Numbered from the stretch's first letter, positions 1 through 6,456 are shown. The stretch: DNA of 19,221 nucleotides from Tychonema litorale BBK16 (GCF_021648855.1 NZ_JAKJHX010000068.1:1-19221), one strand, 5' to 3'. Notes: a model not told the origin generated them from the letters alone. Translations and numbers: made by a program.

Positions 1-306
1 GGGACACGGCACTGCCGTCTCCTCTATATCATTCCGGTGCAACCGGAATTGATATTACCCATTGCTTTAAGAGATAATTTTTGTCTAAATACTCAACAAT
101 TTTTGCAACTCTCAATTCCAGTTTCTCTTCTGCTTCGCAGCAAAGAGTCACAGCCCATTTTTGACCGATATTATAGGAATAGCCGACTTTTCAGATTTCA
201 TAATGCTTCCGGGATTCTACTTAATTTTCCCAGTCCGCGCAGGCGGACTTTGTTTGTGTAGACGCGATTTCCAATCGCCGGGAGATTAGTGGTTTTAATA
301 TCACCT
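1..306. other. Gene-free stretch of small inverted repeats
   Basis: No convincing gene. The stretch is a patchwork of short perfect inverted repeats: ACGGCA/TGCCGT near position 7-19, ATTCCGGT-GCA-ACCGGAAT at 31-49, AGTCCGC-GCAG-GCGGACT at 232-249 and GCGATT-TCC-AATCGC at 264-278. A 74-codon open frame on the plus strand crosses several of these repeats, has no recognisable domain and is not called. The short GC-rich hairpins look like dispersed cyanobacterial intergenic repeats; that is inference from style, since no genome is available for copy counting. Confidence 0.5.
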
Positions 307-924
307 TCACTCATCCGACTCAGATTCAAAATCCACGCGAGCGAATATTTTTCCTAACCGCATCTCAAACTCCACACAACTCAATCTCAACACCGCATCA
401 GCACCATCATACTCAGACAAAACCCACTTATTATCATCCGTCTTACAAAAATGTTCGACGTGCATCTCGTATTGATCGATCAAAACATACTCTCGAAAAC
501 TAGGAATAGAACGAAATAGTTTAAACTTGCCGCCCCTGTCATAATCCGCCGTCGATGGCGATAAAACCTCAGCTACCATCACCGCATTAGTAATCGTATC
601 TTTCCTACCCTCAGCAAACTCCAATTTCCCCGCCACCAACATCACATCAGGATAAGTACAAACTTGCTTCTGCGGTATCCACAAACGCAAACCTAAAGCA
701 AATAAATGATAATCTCTCTGTTTTTTCAAAGCGAAGTTCAAAGGAGCAATCAAATTACCTAATATCAGGTTGTGATTGGCGGAATCAAGCGCCATTGGTA
801 ATATTTGACCGCTATGATATTCACTTTTATACTCTGCTGCCTCTTCTAATTAAAAATACTCCAATGGAGAGTAATAAGGCTGTGCTTTCTCGATTGCTTC
901 GCGGATTTCTGTTAATGCCGTCAT
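307..924 (-). pseudogene. Uma2-family (DUF820) endonuclease-like gene with one in-frame stop
   Basis: Uma2 proteins are PD-(D/E)XK-fold nuclease-like proteins that are expanded in cyanobacteria; their physiological role is poorly defined. Reading from the ATG at 924-922 (preceded by AGGA about six bases upstream) gives 24 residues ending PYYSPLEYF, then TAA at 852-850. The same frame continues without any shift as LEEAAEYKSEYHSGQILP and on into an intact 162-residue remainder. That remainder carries the family core: the PDVML segment, VMVAEVLSPST, then YDRGGKFKLFRSIPSFREYVLID. Without the stop the protein would be about 204 residues, normal for the family. The downstream ATG at 795 has no Shine-Dalgarno sequence and would remove the conserved N-terminal strand, so I call the whole span a pseudogene rather than a 162-residue CDS. 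One base change (for example from AAA, CAA or GAA) explains the stop. A sequencing error is the alternative. Confidence 0.8.
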
Positions 925-980
925 AGTAATCCTTGGACGATCGTACTTACAATTATATAGGACTTGCCCCCTCCGACCAA

Positions 981-1045
981 AGAAACCGGGTTTTTCCCGA
1001 ATCGGTGATTCTCTAACGAAGTCTTTCGTAAAAAACCCGGTTTCT
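981..1045. repeat. 65-bp hairpin repeat unit, copy 1 (AGAAACCGGGTTTTT ... inverted)
   Basis: AGAAACCGGGTTTTT at 981-995 is matched by its reverse complement AAAAACCCGGTTTCT at 1031-1045, so the unit folds into a long hairpin with about 35 bases between the arms. Three more units of nearly the same span lie at 10677-10741, 10764-10827 and 11864-11930. This copy sits between the dedA stop codon and the Uma2 pseudogene start. Confidence 0.8.
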
Positions 1046-1057
1046 GCCACTACAGAA

Positions 1058-1681
1058 CTATTTAGTGTTGTCCAAATTTCGCGACTCCAACCAAATAGGA
1101 ATTGCAATCCAAGCAACTGCTAATAGTAAGGCAAATACTGCAAATTGAGCGGCCCAAGCTACTAACTTTTCTAAGGACACAACTTGTCCTAGGAAGTAGG
1201 ATAAACTTACCATTACGGATGCCCAGCTTGCGGCACCCAGAAGATTGAAGAATGAAAATTGCAAAAATGGCATTTCGGCGATTCCTGCTAGGGGGCTGGC
1301 AAAGATTCGTAGCAGTGCGATGAATCGGCCTAAAAATACGGCTTTAGCTGCGTTTTCGCTAAACTTTTCTTTTAAGTCAAACAGTTGTTCTTCTCGAAAG
1401 CGGAATATTTTTCCTAGTTTTAGCAGGAGTGGCCAGCCGCCGTATCTACCGATCGCATAACCGAAATTTCCGCCCACTGTCGCACCACCGATCGCACTTG
1501 CGAGCACAAACCAGTAATTCAGTTCCCCGCTACCAGCCAAAAACCCGCCAGCAATCGTAATCGTCTCACCTGGGAGAGGAATTCCCAGATTTTCCAGTAA
1601 AATTCCCAGAAATATTGCCCAATAGCCGTAATCATGGGCAAATTGCTGAATAGTCTCTAACGATAAAAACTCAAAAGACAT
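1058..1681 (-). CDS. DedA/VTT-family integral membrane protein
   Basis: The 207-residue product is a full-length DedA (SNARE-associated/VTT domain) protein. Members of this family act in the cytoplasmic membrane; several bacterial ones recycle the lipid carrier undecaprenyl phosphate and matter for membrane homeostasis. Visible hallmarks are the early LLENLGIPLPGETITIAGGF segment (re-entrant helix with the conserved acidic residue and PGE) and the second motif FLGRFIALLRIFASPLAG around residues 116-133, which carries the GR...R...AG pattern. In that motif the usual proline after GRFI is an alanine. Hydrophobic segments fall near residues 17-50, 55-80, 110-135, 140-165 and 172-198. The ATG at 1681 is used; the Shine-Dalgarno is weak. 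It appears to be a single-gene unit, with copy 1 of the 65-bp hairpin repeat 13 bases past its stop. The exact substrate is not readable from sequence. Confidence 0.9.
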   Translation of the reverse strand: MSFEFLSLETIQQFAHDYGYWAIFLGILLENLGIPLPGETITIAGGFLAGSGELNYWFVLASAIGGATVGGNFGYAIGRYGGWPLLLKLGKIFRFREEQLFDLKEKFSENAAKAVFLGRFIALLRIFASPLAGIAEMPFLQFSFFNLLGAASWASVMVSLSYFLGQVVSLEKLVAWAAQFAVFALLLAVAWIAIPIWLESRNLDNTK

Positions 1682-1998
1682 TGGATCTTGCCTTCGTAAA
1701 CTTTTGCTCTTCTCAATACTTTTACATATTGGCTTGATTTAGCTAATAATGCAATCTTTCGCAGTGATGAAAAACACACTAAGTTAGCGATCGCGCGCGT
1801 CAGCAAAAATTAGCTTTTCACACATAATAAGTTAATCAAAAATTGTAGAGGTTGTATTCTGCCCGATCGCAAGCCACTCACCCTTTTAAATCTATCACAC
1901 AGGGCGATCGCCTCCAGAAAATTTAGCTGAAATTTATGTATCTCAACAGAACCACCAACTAAACTTACTTTTTACCACGCTCCAATCTAAGAATAACT
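1682..1998. other. Divergent intergenic region between dedA and the STAS gene
   Basis: No ORF or RNA gene seen. It must hold the promoters for dedA (minus) and the STAS gene (plus), but I see no convincing -35/-10 pair. Two HIP1-type sites are present (near 1788-1797 and 1902-1910). Confidence 0.4.
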
Positions 1999-2400
1999 AT
2001 GGCATTTTCCCACTTGCACAAACACATCGTCATCCAGCCTCAAAACTGCCTGAACTCCCAAACCAGCAGTATCCTGCAAAAACAGTTCGCAGAAATTGCG
2101 CCCGATCGCTACAAACTGTGGGTGATTGACATGACAGACGTAGACTTTATCGACAGTTCCGGGTTGTGTACCTTAGTCGGCGGACTCAATATCGCCCGCC
2201 ACCAGGGATGTCGCCTCGTCATCTGCAACCTATCATCCAAAGTCAGGCTGATTTTTGAAATTACTCAACTCGTCCAACTCTTTGAGATATTCGACAGTTT
2301 TGAGGAAGTTATAGTAGAAGGAAAAAAGCCCTTCGACTTAGCTCAGAGTAAAAGGGAAGAAGCAATAAAATCAATATCTCAACATCAACTCTTATTTTAG
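1999..2400 (+). CDS. STAS-domain protein (anti-sigma-factor antagonist type)
   Basis: The 133-residue product is a single STAS domain like SpoIIAA/RsbV. Such proteins bind partner switch kinases or anti-sigma factors and are turned off by serine phosphorylation. The strand pattern LWVIDMTDVDFIDSSGLCTLV (residues 40-60) contains the DSSGL motif, with the phosphorylatable serine at 53 or 54, followed by VGGLNIARHQGCRLVICNLS as the next helix-strand. The C-terminal 25 residues are a polar tail beyond the domain. No kinase or phosphatase partner is adjacent, so the switch partners must be elsewhere. The gene converges on the minus-strand gene ending at 2392, and the last bases of the two coding regions overlap by nine bases. 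The start ATG at 1999 is preceded only by a weak purine stretch. Confidence 0.88.
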   Translation: MAFSHLHKHIVIQPQNCLNSQTSSILQKQFAEIAPDRYKLWVIDMTDVDFIDSSGLCTLVGGLNIARHQGCRLVICNLSSKVRLIFEITQLVQLFEIFDSFEEVIVEGKKPFDLAQSKREEAIKSISQHQLLF

Positions 2401-3078
2401 ATCCCCGACTTCTTCAAGCAGTCGGGGATCTGAGTATTCAGAGCTAATTTGCAGATCGTAAATAGGCGCGCCTGTCAAGCAACACCAGTGACAGACAAAC
2501 AAATCTGGTAGTTGAACGCCGATAGAAGCGATCGCAGGTGTTGCCGGAAAAGGCCAAAGTCGATCGAAACAAATCCTTTCCCCTACAAACCCGAACTGCA
2601 TCAAATAACTTGCCGGTGGTGCATTTACCAAATCCAGTAAGCGGTAAGCCAAGTCATACAATTGTTGTCGCCATACATCCGACAAATGCACCGGTTGAAA
2701 GTAGCTCAACTCGCCCGACCATGAGTCAGCCTCCGCACCGATCGCCTCAGCATACAAAGGGCCCTTCGCCGTCCAAACCACAGGGAGCCAAAAATTGCCA
2801 TCGCCAGTCGCAACCTGCAATTGCTCTTGCACCCGATCGCGCGCAGCCGAAACATTAGCGCAAAATCGGAACACATCTTGGCCTGGAAACACCAGATTGG
2901 ACGGTAAATTCAGCGTCAAAGGACAAACCATCGCGTCTTTGGGATCGATCGCCCCAGAATTCAGTTCCGAAATCGAAACGATACTTACTTCCGTGGAATA
3001 GTTGGATTGGGCGATCGCAGTCAACAAAGCGGAAGCCGTGCCCATCTTGGCATCCGCCACAATCAAAACCCTAGACAT
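2392..3078 (-). CDS. Conserved-looking protein of unknown function (possible PurK/ATP-grasp-like remnant)
   Basis: I do not recognise the family with confidence. The open frame extends further upstream, but the start is placed at the ATG 3078-3076 because the upstream part runs through the coiled-coil gene in another frame and the residues after this ATG (MSRVLIVADAKMGTASALL) look like a Rossmann-type beta-alpha start. The product is 228 residues. Its middle has VFPGQDVFRFC. The C-terminal half (FVGERICFDRLWPFPATPAI, then a PDLFVCHWCCLTGAPIYDL segment) has a rhythm like the PurK C-terminus of ATP-grasp enzymes, but the canonical residues are not kept. This is a weak resemblance, not an assignment. 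The start overlaps the preceding gene's stop by eight bases (ATGTCTAG), so translation is probably coupled. The last 12 residues are encoded by a hairpin repeat. Confidence 0.7.
   Translation of the reverse strand: MSRVLIVADAKMGTASALLTAIAQSNYSTEVSIVSISELNSGAIDPKDAMVCPLTLNLPSNLVFPGQDVFRFCANVSAARDRVQEQLQVATGDGNFWLPVVWTAKGPLYAEAIGAEADSWSGELSYFQPVHLSDVWRQQLYDLAYRLLDLVNAPPASYLMQFGFVGERICFDRLWPFPATPAIASIGVQLPDLFVCHWCCLTGAPIYDLQISSEYSDPRLLEEVGDLK
2400..2430. repeat. Perfect 11-bp hairpin between convergent genes
   Basis: GATCCCCGACT (2400-2410) and AGTCGGGGATC (2420-2430) pair perfectly around a 9-base loop. The hairpin starts on the last base of the STAS stop codon and lies inside the 3' end of the minus-strand gene, where it encodes the final residues SDPRLLEEVGDL. 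No T-tract follows on either strand, so it is not a canonical intrinsic terminator, though it could act as a bidirectional 3' barrier. The GATCCCCGACTTCTT-type hairpin resembles a widespread cyanobacterial repeat (recollection, not searched). Confidence 0.75.
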
Positions 3079-3625
3079 TGCCAAAAGTCGGCATCTGAAT
3101 GCTGCGATTGTCATCAGGATCAACATCGGGCAAATCCAAACCTTTAACCTTGCGGCTGCGTACAGCCAGACGGTAAGTGACACTCTGCAACTCTGTGTGC
3201 AATTGGCGGTTTTCCTTTTGCAATTGATCCAACTTTTCCTTAATTGGCTCGATTCGCTCAGCAAACTTCTGGCGATAAACCCCCGGCAATTCCTGAACTA
3301 CCTGTTCTAGCATCCGAGATCGATCGGTCAATTCTTGCACCGACTGCCGCAGTTGGTAAACCTCAGTATCCCGATCAGTGATTTGTTCCTGATAAAAACC
3401 GACCTGTTCTTCAACGGCTTGCAGTTGTTCCCGCATTGCCTGCATTTGAGCTTGGTGGCGATCGGAAACTTCCGGCGCGGGCACAAAACTCGTATTTCCC
3501 TTGACCAGTCTAAACAGCTCCTGAGACAACTGCTGCACTAATTGGTCGCGCATTTGCAGTTCTTCGGTGAGACGAGATACCTCAGATTGCAGTTCTTTTG
3601 TGCTTACAAGTTTATTCTGGTTCAC
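3071..3625 (-). CDS. Coiled-coil protein of unknown function
   Basis: The product is about 184 residues and mostly heptad-rich helix. It has an N-terminal coil (LQSEVSRLTEELQMRDQLVQQL), a short break around FRLVKGNTSFVPAPEV, then a long coil from about residue 55 to 150, and a basic-to-acidic tail ending DDNRSIQMPTFGNV. No signal peptide or TM helix. The frame opens at GTG 3631, but that codon abuts the purines. The GTG at 3625 lies six bases after GAGG, so I take it as the start. The gene is first in a two-gene operon, overlapping the next gene by eight bases. The remains of a TnpB element end only about 50 bases upstream, which may have displaced its original promoter. A scaffold or partner for the downstream protein is a reasonable inference, nothing more. 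It may match a cyanobacterial Npun_F-type uncharacterised family; I cannot confirm this. Confidence 0.75.
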   Translation of the reverse strand: MNQNKLVSTKELQSEVSRLTEELQMRDQLVQQLSQELFRLVKGNTSFVPAPEVSDRHQAQMQAMREQLQAVEEQVGFYQEQITDRDTEVYQLRQSVQELTDRSRMLEQVVQELPGVYRQKFAERIEPIKEKLDQLQKENRQLHTELQSVTYRLAVRSRKVKGLDLPDVDPDDNRSIQMPTFGNV

Positions 3626-3675
3626 AATCACCCTCAGTTTTTACAATTAAATATATCTGCTATACAAATACTAAA

Positions 3676-3759
3676 CAAGTCTAGACATTTGCTTCTTACT
3701 TCATCGGGAGCATGGGAGCGGCTATCCCTCGGTAAGCTTTCACGGTTTAGCCAACCGTG
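3676..3759 (-). other. Putative right end and omega-RNA-like 3' region of the TnpB element
   Basis: TnpB elements make a guide RNA (omega RNA) from the 3' end of tnpB into the right end. Here the tnpB stop lies at the edge of a perfect 7-bp hairpin, CACGGTT-TAGCC-AACCGTG at 3741-3759. It is followed on the minus strand by CCGAGGGATAGCCG, the GATGAAGTAAGAAGCAAA stretch typical in style of cyanobacterial IS605/IS1341 right ends, and the palindrome GTCTAGAC. The element end is guessed near 3676. This is inference from layout; no boundary repeat was found. Confidence 0.35.
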
Positions 3760-4494
3760 ATAAATTTATCGCTGCATTCAAATCTCTGTCTATCGAATGA
3801 CCGCAACTTCCACACTTATAAGTCCTTTCTTTCAGTGGCATATCTTGAATATGTCCACAATTTGAACAAGTTTTGCTTGATGGAAACCAGCGATCGGCAA
3901 CAATCACTTCACAGCCAAATTTTTGAGCCTTGTATTCCAACTGACGCTTGAATTCGTGGAATCCACAGTCGGCTATCACCTGAGCTAATTTGTGATTTTT
4001 TAGCATCCCAGAGACATTTAAATCTTCTACTACTATCATTGCGTGGTTTTTGCATAAGTAAGTAGTGATTTGATGCAGAGTGTTTTTTCTGAGGTTTGCC
4101 CTAGTTGCATGGTGCTTTGCTAGCTGGATTTTGGCTTTGTATCTATTGTTGGAACCTTTCACTTTTCTGGGTCGTGATGCCCCTTCTTTTTGAATCTGGG
4201 ATATCCACCTTTTTTTGAAAAAAATCTAGAGAACGAATCTCCAAGATTGTCAAAGGCGTATTGAGTTATTTTTTGGCAAATCCCTGTTTCTTTGATCCAT
4301 GTGAATTCAGGTTTTACATGATTGTTGAAGAATTTCTTGAGCAGGTATTTATTGGGCTTCAATCCATCTTTATAAAAGTTACTCCAAGTCGCCAGTCCCC
4401 AATTATAAGTAAACCTCGCTATGCCAGCGTGTTTACTCATAGCCGTTGCTTGACTTTTGTTTAGCTTTAACTTTGTTTTGATGGACAGAAGCAT
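3740..4494 (-). pseudogene. TnpB (IS200/IS605-type RNA-guided nuclease) with internal deletion
   Basis: Two adjoining frames together make a shortened TnpB. The first (4494-4159) starts MLLSIKTKLKLNKSQ and has the N-terminal HTH-like region (MSKHAGIARFTYNWGL), reaching RFKKKGHHD before hitting TGA. The second continues one frame over as RKVKGSNNRYKAKIQLAKHH. It holds the RuvC-II acid (IVVEDLNVSGM), the zinc finger (CSNCG and CGSCG) and the RuvC-III motif (DRDLNAAINL), ending at 3740. Together they give about 250 residues against roughly 400 in intact family members. The missing middle should contain the beta-barrel part and the RuvC-I DLG aspartate, so the nuclease must be dead. The join lies near 4165-4175. 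The ATG at 4494 has GAGG seven bases upstream. The element is stranded just upstream of the coiled-coil operon. Confidence 0.85.
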
Positions 4495-4503
4495 TGTTCG
4501 ACC

Positions 4504-4623
4504 TCAACACTGGATTTCTTTGTTTAATTCTGCCACGTCTTGTACGGGTTTGTTAACTGACAATCCAAGCTGTGAATGCAAATCGCGCAGGGTTTGAACA
4601 TGGTACACCGTAGATTTGTCCAT
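4504..4623 (-). CDS. Candidate 39-residue protein upstream of tnpB
   Basis: ATG 4623 to TGA 4504 encodes MDKSTVYHVQTLRDLHSQLG and then LSVNKPVQDVAELNKEIQC. It is soluble, likely two short helices, with no cysteine pair or TM segment. The stop TGA overlaps the tnpB Shine-Dalgarno (TGAGG), and tnpB starts nine bases later, which suggests translational coupling if it is translated. The start sits inside an 8-bp inverted repeat (4601-4633). No strong Shine-Dalgarno precedes it. It could be a regulator carried by the element or a chance ORF; I do not recognise a family. Confidence 0.35.
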   Translation of the reverse strand: MDKSTVYHVQTLRDLHSQLGLSVNKPVQDVAELNKEIQC

Positions 4624-4633
4624 AAGTGTACCA
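4601..4633. promoter_or_regulatory. 8-bp inverted repeat spanning the start of the 39-codon ORF
   Basis: TGGTACAC (4601-4608) and GTGTACCA (4626-4633) are perfect inverted copies 17 bases apart, centred on the start codon of the small ORF. It is either an operator-like site or an mRNA hairpin that would hide the start. It could also be part of the element's left end. Confidence 0.4.
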
Positions 4634-4672
4634 CTCTGTCTATTTATTTGCTACCTAGGTACTAGCTCTAGT

Positions 4673-4756
4673 TTACAGCCCACTGTCGCCGTAATTAGCT
4701 ACAGACATTACCAAAAAGTACAATACGAAAGAACAAGAAAGGATTCCAAGCAACAT
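4673..4756 (-). CDS. Candidate 27-residue single-pass membrane microprotein
   Basis: ATG 4756-4754 to TAA 4675-4673 encodes MLLGILSCSFVLYFLVMSV followed by ANYGDSGL. Residues 1-20 are one hydrophobic helix, and the short C-terminal tail is polar. The strongest support for translation is an ideal Shine-Dalgarno, GGAGG at 4768-4764, exactly seven bases before the ATG. The size and shape resemble the small thylakoid subunits of cyanobacteria (PetN, PsbM and similar), but the sequence matches none that I know. It stands alone: the next upstream minus-strand gene ends at 5128 with its own terminator-like hairpin, and the 39-codon ORF starts 49 bases downstream. It could be chance in AT-rich DNA; the ribosome site makes that less likely. 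Confidence 0.45.
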   Translation of the reverse strand: MLLGILSCSFVLYFLVMSVANYGDSGL

Positions 4757-4770
4757 AATTTTGCCTCCAG

Positions 4771-5049
4771 TGATAATTACAAAAGTTGAATATCAAAACA
4801 GATAATTTCCGTCAGCGAGCTCTTTTACAGGTTCTGTCAGAAAGAGTTTCCTAAGTGAAACTTTCTACAATCCCTAAATAATTTATCGCTCAAGACCATA
4901 GCATTTATACTGAGGTGACAGACCCCTTATCACTATATTTATCTTGTAATAGCTCTAAGTTTGCTCAGCTAGCCGGAAGTCAACCGTATATTTACTGACA
5001 TTCTCATTCTACACAGATTTAACCGATCGCGCAAACAATAAATTATTTT
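4771..5049. other. Gene-free stretch upstream of the microprotein
   Basis: AT-rich, with no ORF worth calling. It contains a small inverted repeat AGTTTC/GAAACT (4845-4850, 4857-4862) and may hold the promoter of the 27-codon gene, but no clear -35/-10 pair is seen. Confidence 0.3.
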
Positions 5050-5092
5050 GTAACAAACAAGCCGATCGAACTCTCGGATTGCTCGATCGGCT
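5050..5092 (-). terminator. Terminator-like hairpin after the Wzz-like gene
   Basis: On the minus strand AGCCGATCGA and TCGATCGGCT (5092-5083 and 5069-5060) pair over 10 bp around a 13-base loop. They are followed by the T-rich TTGTTTGTTA. The position, 36 bases past the stop of the gene at 5128, fits an intrinsic terminator; the T-tract is interrupted. Confidence 0.5.
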
Positions 5093-5103
5093 AAATTTCT
5101 CAA

Positions 5104-5123
5104 TTGAGGGCGATCGCCCTCAA
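5104..5123. repeat. 20-bp perfect palindrome around a HIP1 octamer
   Basis: TTGAGGGCGATCGCCCTCAA reads identically on both strands and has GCGATCGC at its centre. It lies four bases after the stop of the minus-strand gene at 5128, upstream of the terminator-like hairpin. Confidence 0.7.
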
Positions 5124-5127
5124 CCGT

Positions 5128-6123
5128 TTAAATGTGGAAGTGATAAAAGATACTGCCGTCGTCCTTAATTTCGCAATTAGCATTAAAGACTTCCGCTTGT
5201 TCGTTCAAAAAACGCTGGGCGACATCCGGTGACATCCGCGTCTCCATCGCAAACCGCACCAGAGTGATTTCGCCATTGCCTTCCTTGATCAATCGGTACA
5301 AAGCACTTTGGAGTCGATCGCTCTCTTCCCGCTGAAAAGCTGCTTGATACCTCCAATTCCCCACCGTTGGAATCAAACCGCGACTGACCAAAATCGCCAG
5401 CAGCAAGCCAACTCCCAAAATCAGAGGCACTGTAGGATCGGAAGTTGGCGTCGCCACAATTTGCGGAACTTGGGCAGCGGCAAAACTACTTACCATTTCT
5501 TTTTCCGACGCTTGCGTATCCGCCATCGCCAGTTGAGTTTTGTTGTAAAAGTCTTGCTGAACCTTGATTTGCTGCAACAGGCGAGCTTTCTCTCTTTCGT
5601 ATTGGTCGAGTTTTTGCTGAGCTTGTTTCAGTTCTTGAGTGACTTGTGCCAAGCGTTGATTGAGTGATTGATTGACTGATTGCCACCGATATTGGTTAAT
5701 CAATCGGCTTTTTTCAACCATCCCCTTCATCAACATATCCGCTGTTTTGATTGCTTGCTCCTGATCGAGCGATCGATACCCAACAGCAATCTCTAGCGGT
5801 TGTTCTGGCCTAGAAATCTTGACGCTAGCATTTTCTCGAACCTGCTGAGGCGATAGCTTAACCGCATCTGCCACTGCTTTGACAACATTATCTGCCAGCA
5901 AAACATCCGGTGTCAGTTGTTCCCCTTGCTTGAGAATTGTCGTACCCGTGCTCGAAAATTTGACTGGCGGGCTATTAGAACTGAGAGTGCCTTGAGCCAT
6001 GAATCCGGGAGGCGGGGCTAGGCGGTAGGCAAGGGCCCCTGAAATACCCATGATTACAGCAAAACTGCCTAAAGCAATCCATCTGTATTGATTAGCTGGT
6101 GATTTAAAACGCAAATTTCCCAT
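5128..6123 (-). CDS. Wzz/chain-length-determinant-like membrane protein with C-terminal cytosolic domain
   Basis: The product is about 331 residues, counted from ATG 6123; a TTG at 6135 adds four residues but has no ribosome site. TM1 is near residues 14-33 (WIALGSFAVIMGISGALAYR). It is followed by an extracytoplasmic part with a Wzz-like pattern (VLLADNVVKAVADAVKLSPQQVRENASVKIS, then the EIAVGYRSLDQEQAIKTA segment). A coiled coil runs from about 140 to 205 (LAQVTQELKQAQQKLDQYER). TM2 is near 228-245 (VPLILGVGLLLAILVSRGL). The last 60 residues (YRLIKEGNGEITLVRFAMET onward) look like a winged-helix domain. Wzz proteins steer polysaccharide chain length or export. The tyrosine-kinase domain of larger homologues is absent and no polysaccharide genes flank it, so the role is open. 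Confidence 0.7.
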   Translation of the reverse strand: MGNLRFKSPANQYRWIALGSFAVIMGISGALAYRLAPPPGFMAQGTLSSNSPPVKFSSTGTTILKQGEQLTPDVLLADNVVKAVADAVKLSPQQVRENASVKISRPEQPLEIAVGYRSLDQEQAIKTADMLMKGMVEKSRLINQYRWQSVNQSLNQRLAQVTQELKQAQQKLDQYEREKARLLQQIKVQQDFYNKTQLAMADTQASEKEMVSSFAAAQVPQIVATPTSDPTVPLILGVGLLLAILVSRGLIPTVGNWRYQAAFQREESDRLQSALYRLIKEGNGEITLVRFAMETRMSPDVAQRFLNEQAEVFNANCEIKDDGSIFYHFHI

Positions 6124-6418
6124 TTTGATAGTCAAGTCATAACATTCGCTTAGAACAGCTACTGCTAAACCAAAGAGCGATCGTATTTTTCTTGTTAGTT
6201 CAATTGACTGCTGAAAAAGCTCTCAGCTTGTAGCGAAAAGCTCTCAGTTTTTCAGATGTGCCAATCTCCATTAGCCGAAAAAAACGATCGCGCTTTCATT
6301 TTATCAGAGCTCTGACCTCAGCTTTTGTCCTTAAGAATTAATCTGTTACCAGGATTTTGGAAGTATACTATCACCAAAGCAGAAATTATACCACCCACCT
6401 GTAAGCTTGCTGCAACTT
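6124..6418. other. Intergenic region upstream of the Wzz-like gene
   Basis: No ORF. It must contain the promoter of the minus-strand gene at 5128-6123. A direct repeat-like pair, GCTCTCAG (6219-6226 and 6240-6247), is seen, along with a few CGATCG sites. Confidence 0.3.
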
Positions 6419-6456
6419 AAAAAAATTGTGGAGCCGATCGCCAGATCAACTCCACA
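6419..6456 (-). terminator. Intrinsic terminator of the aroC-MBL operon
   Basis: On the minus strand, TGTGGAGTTGATC pairs with GATCGGCTCCACA (13 pairs including two U-G) around the tetraloop TGGC. Seven T's (6425-6419) follow directly. It lies 50 bases past the stop of the MBL-fold gene, a textbook rho-independent terminator. Confidence 0.85.

Noticed and set aside
37..261. 74-codon plus-strand ORF
   Set aside because: Runs across several intergenic hairpin repeats, has no ribosome site and no recognisable domain.
850..1116. 88-codon minus-strand ORF overlapping the dedA 3' end
   Set aside because: Only its last 24 codons are real, being the N-terminus of the broken Uma2 gene; the upstream part is translated repeat DNA.
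2538..3310. Several plus-strand ORFs opposite the 2392-3625 genes
   Set aside because: Shadows of the minus-strand operon, without domains or ribosome sites.
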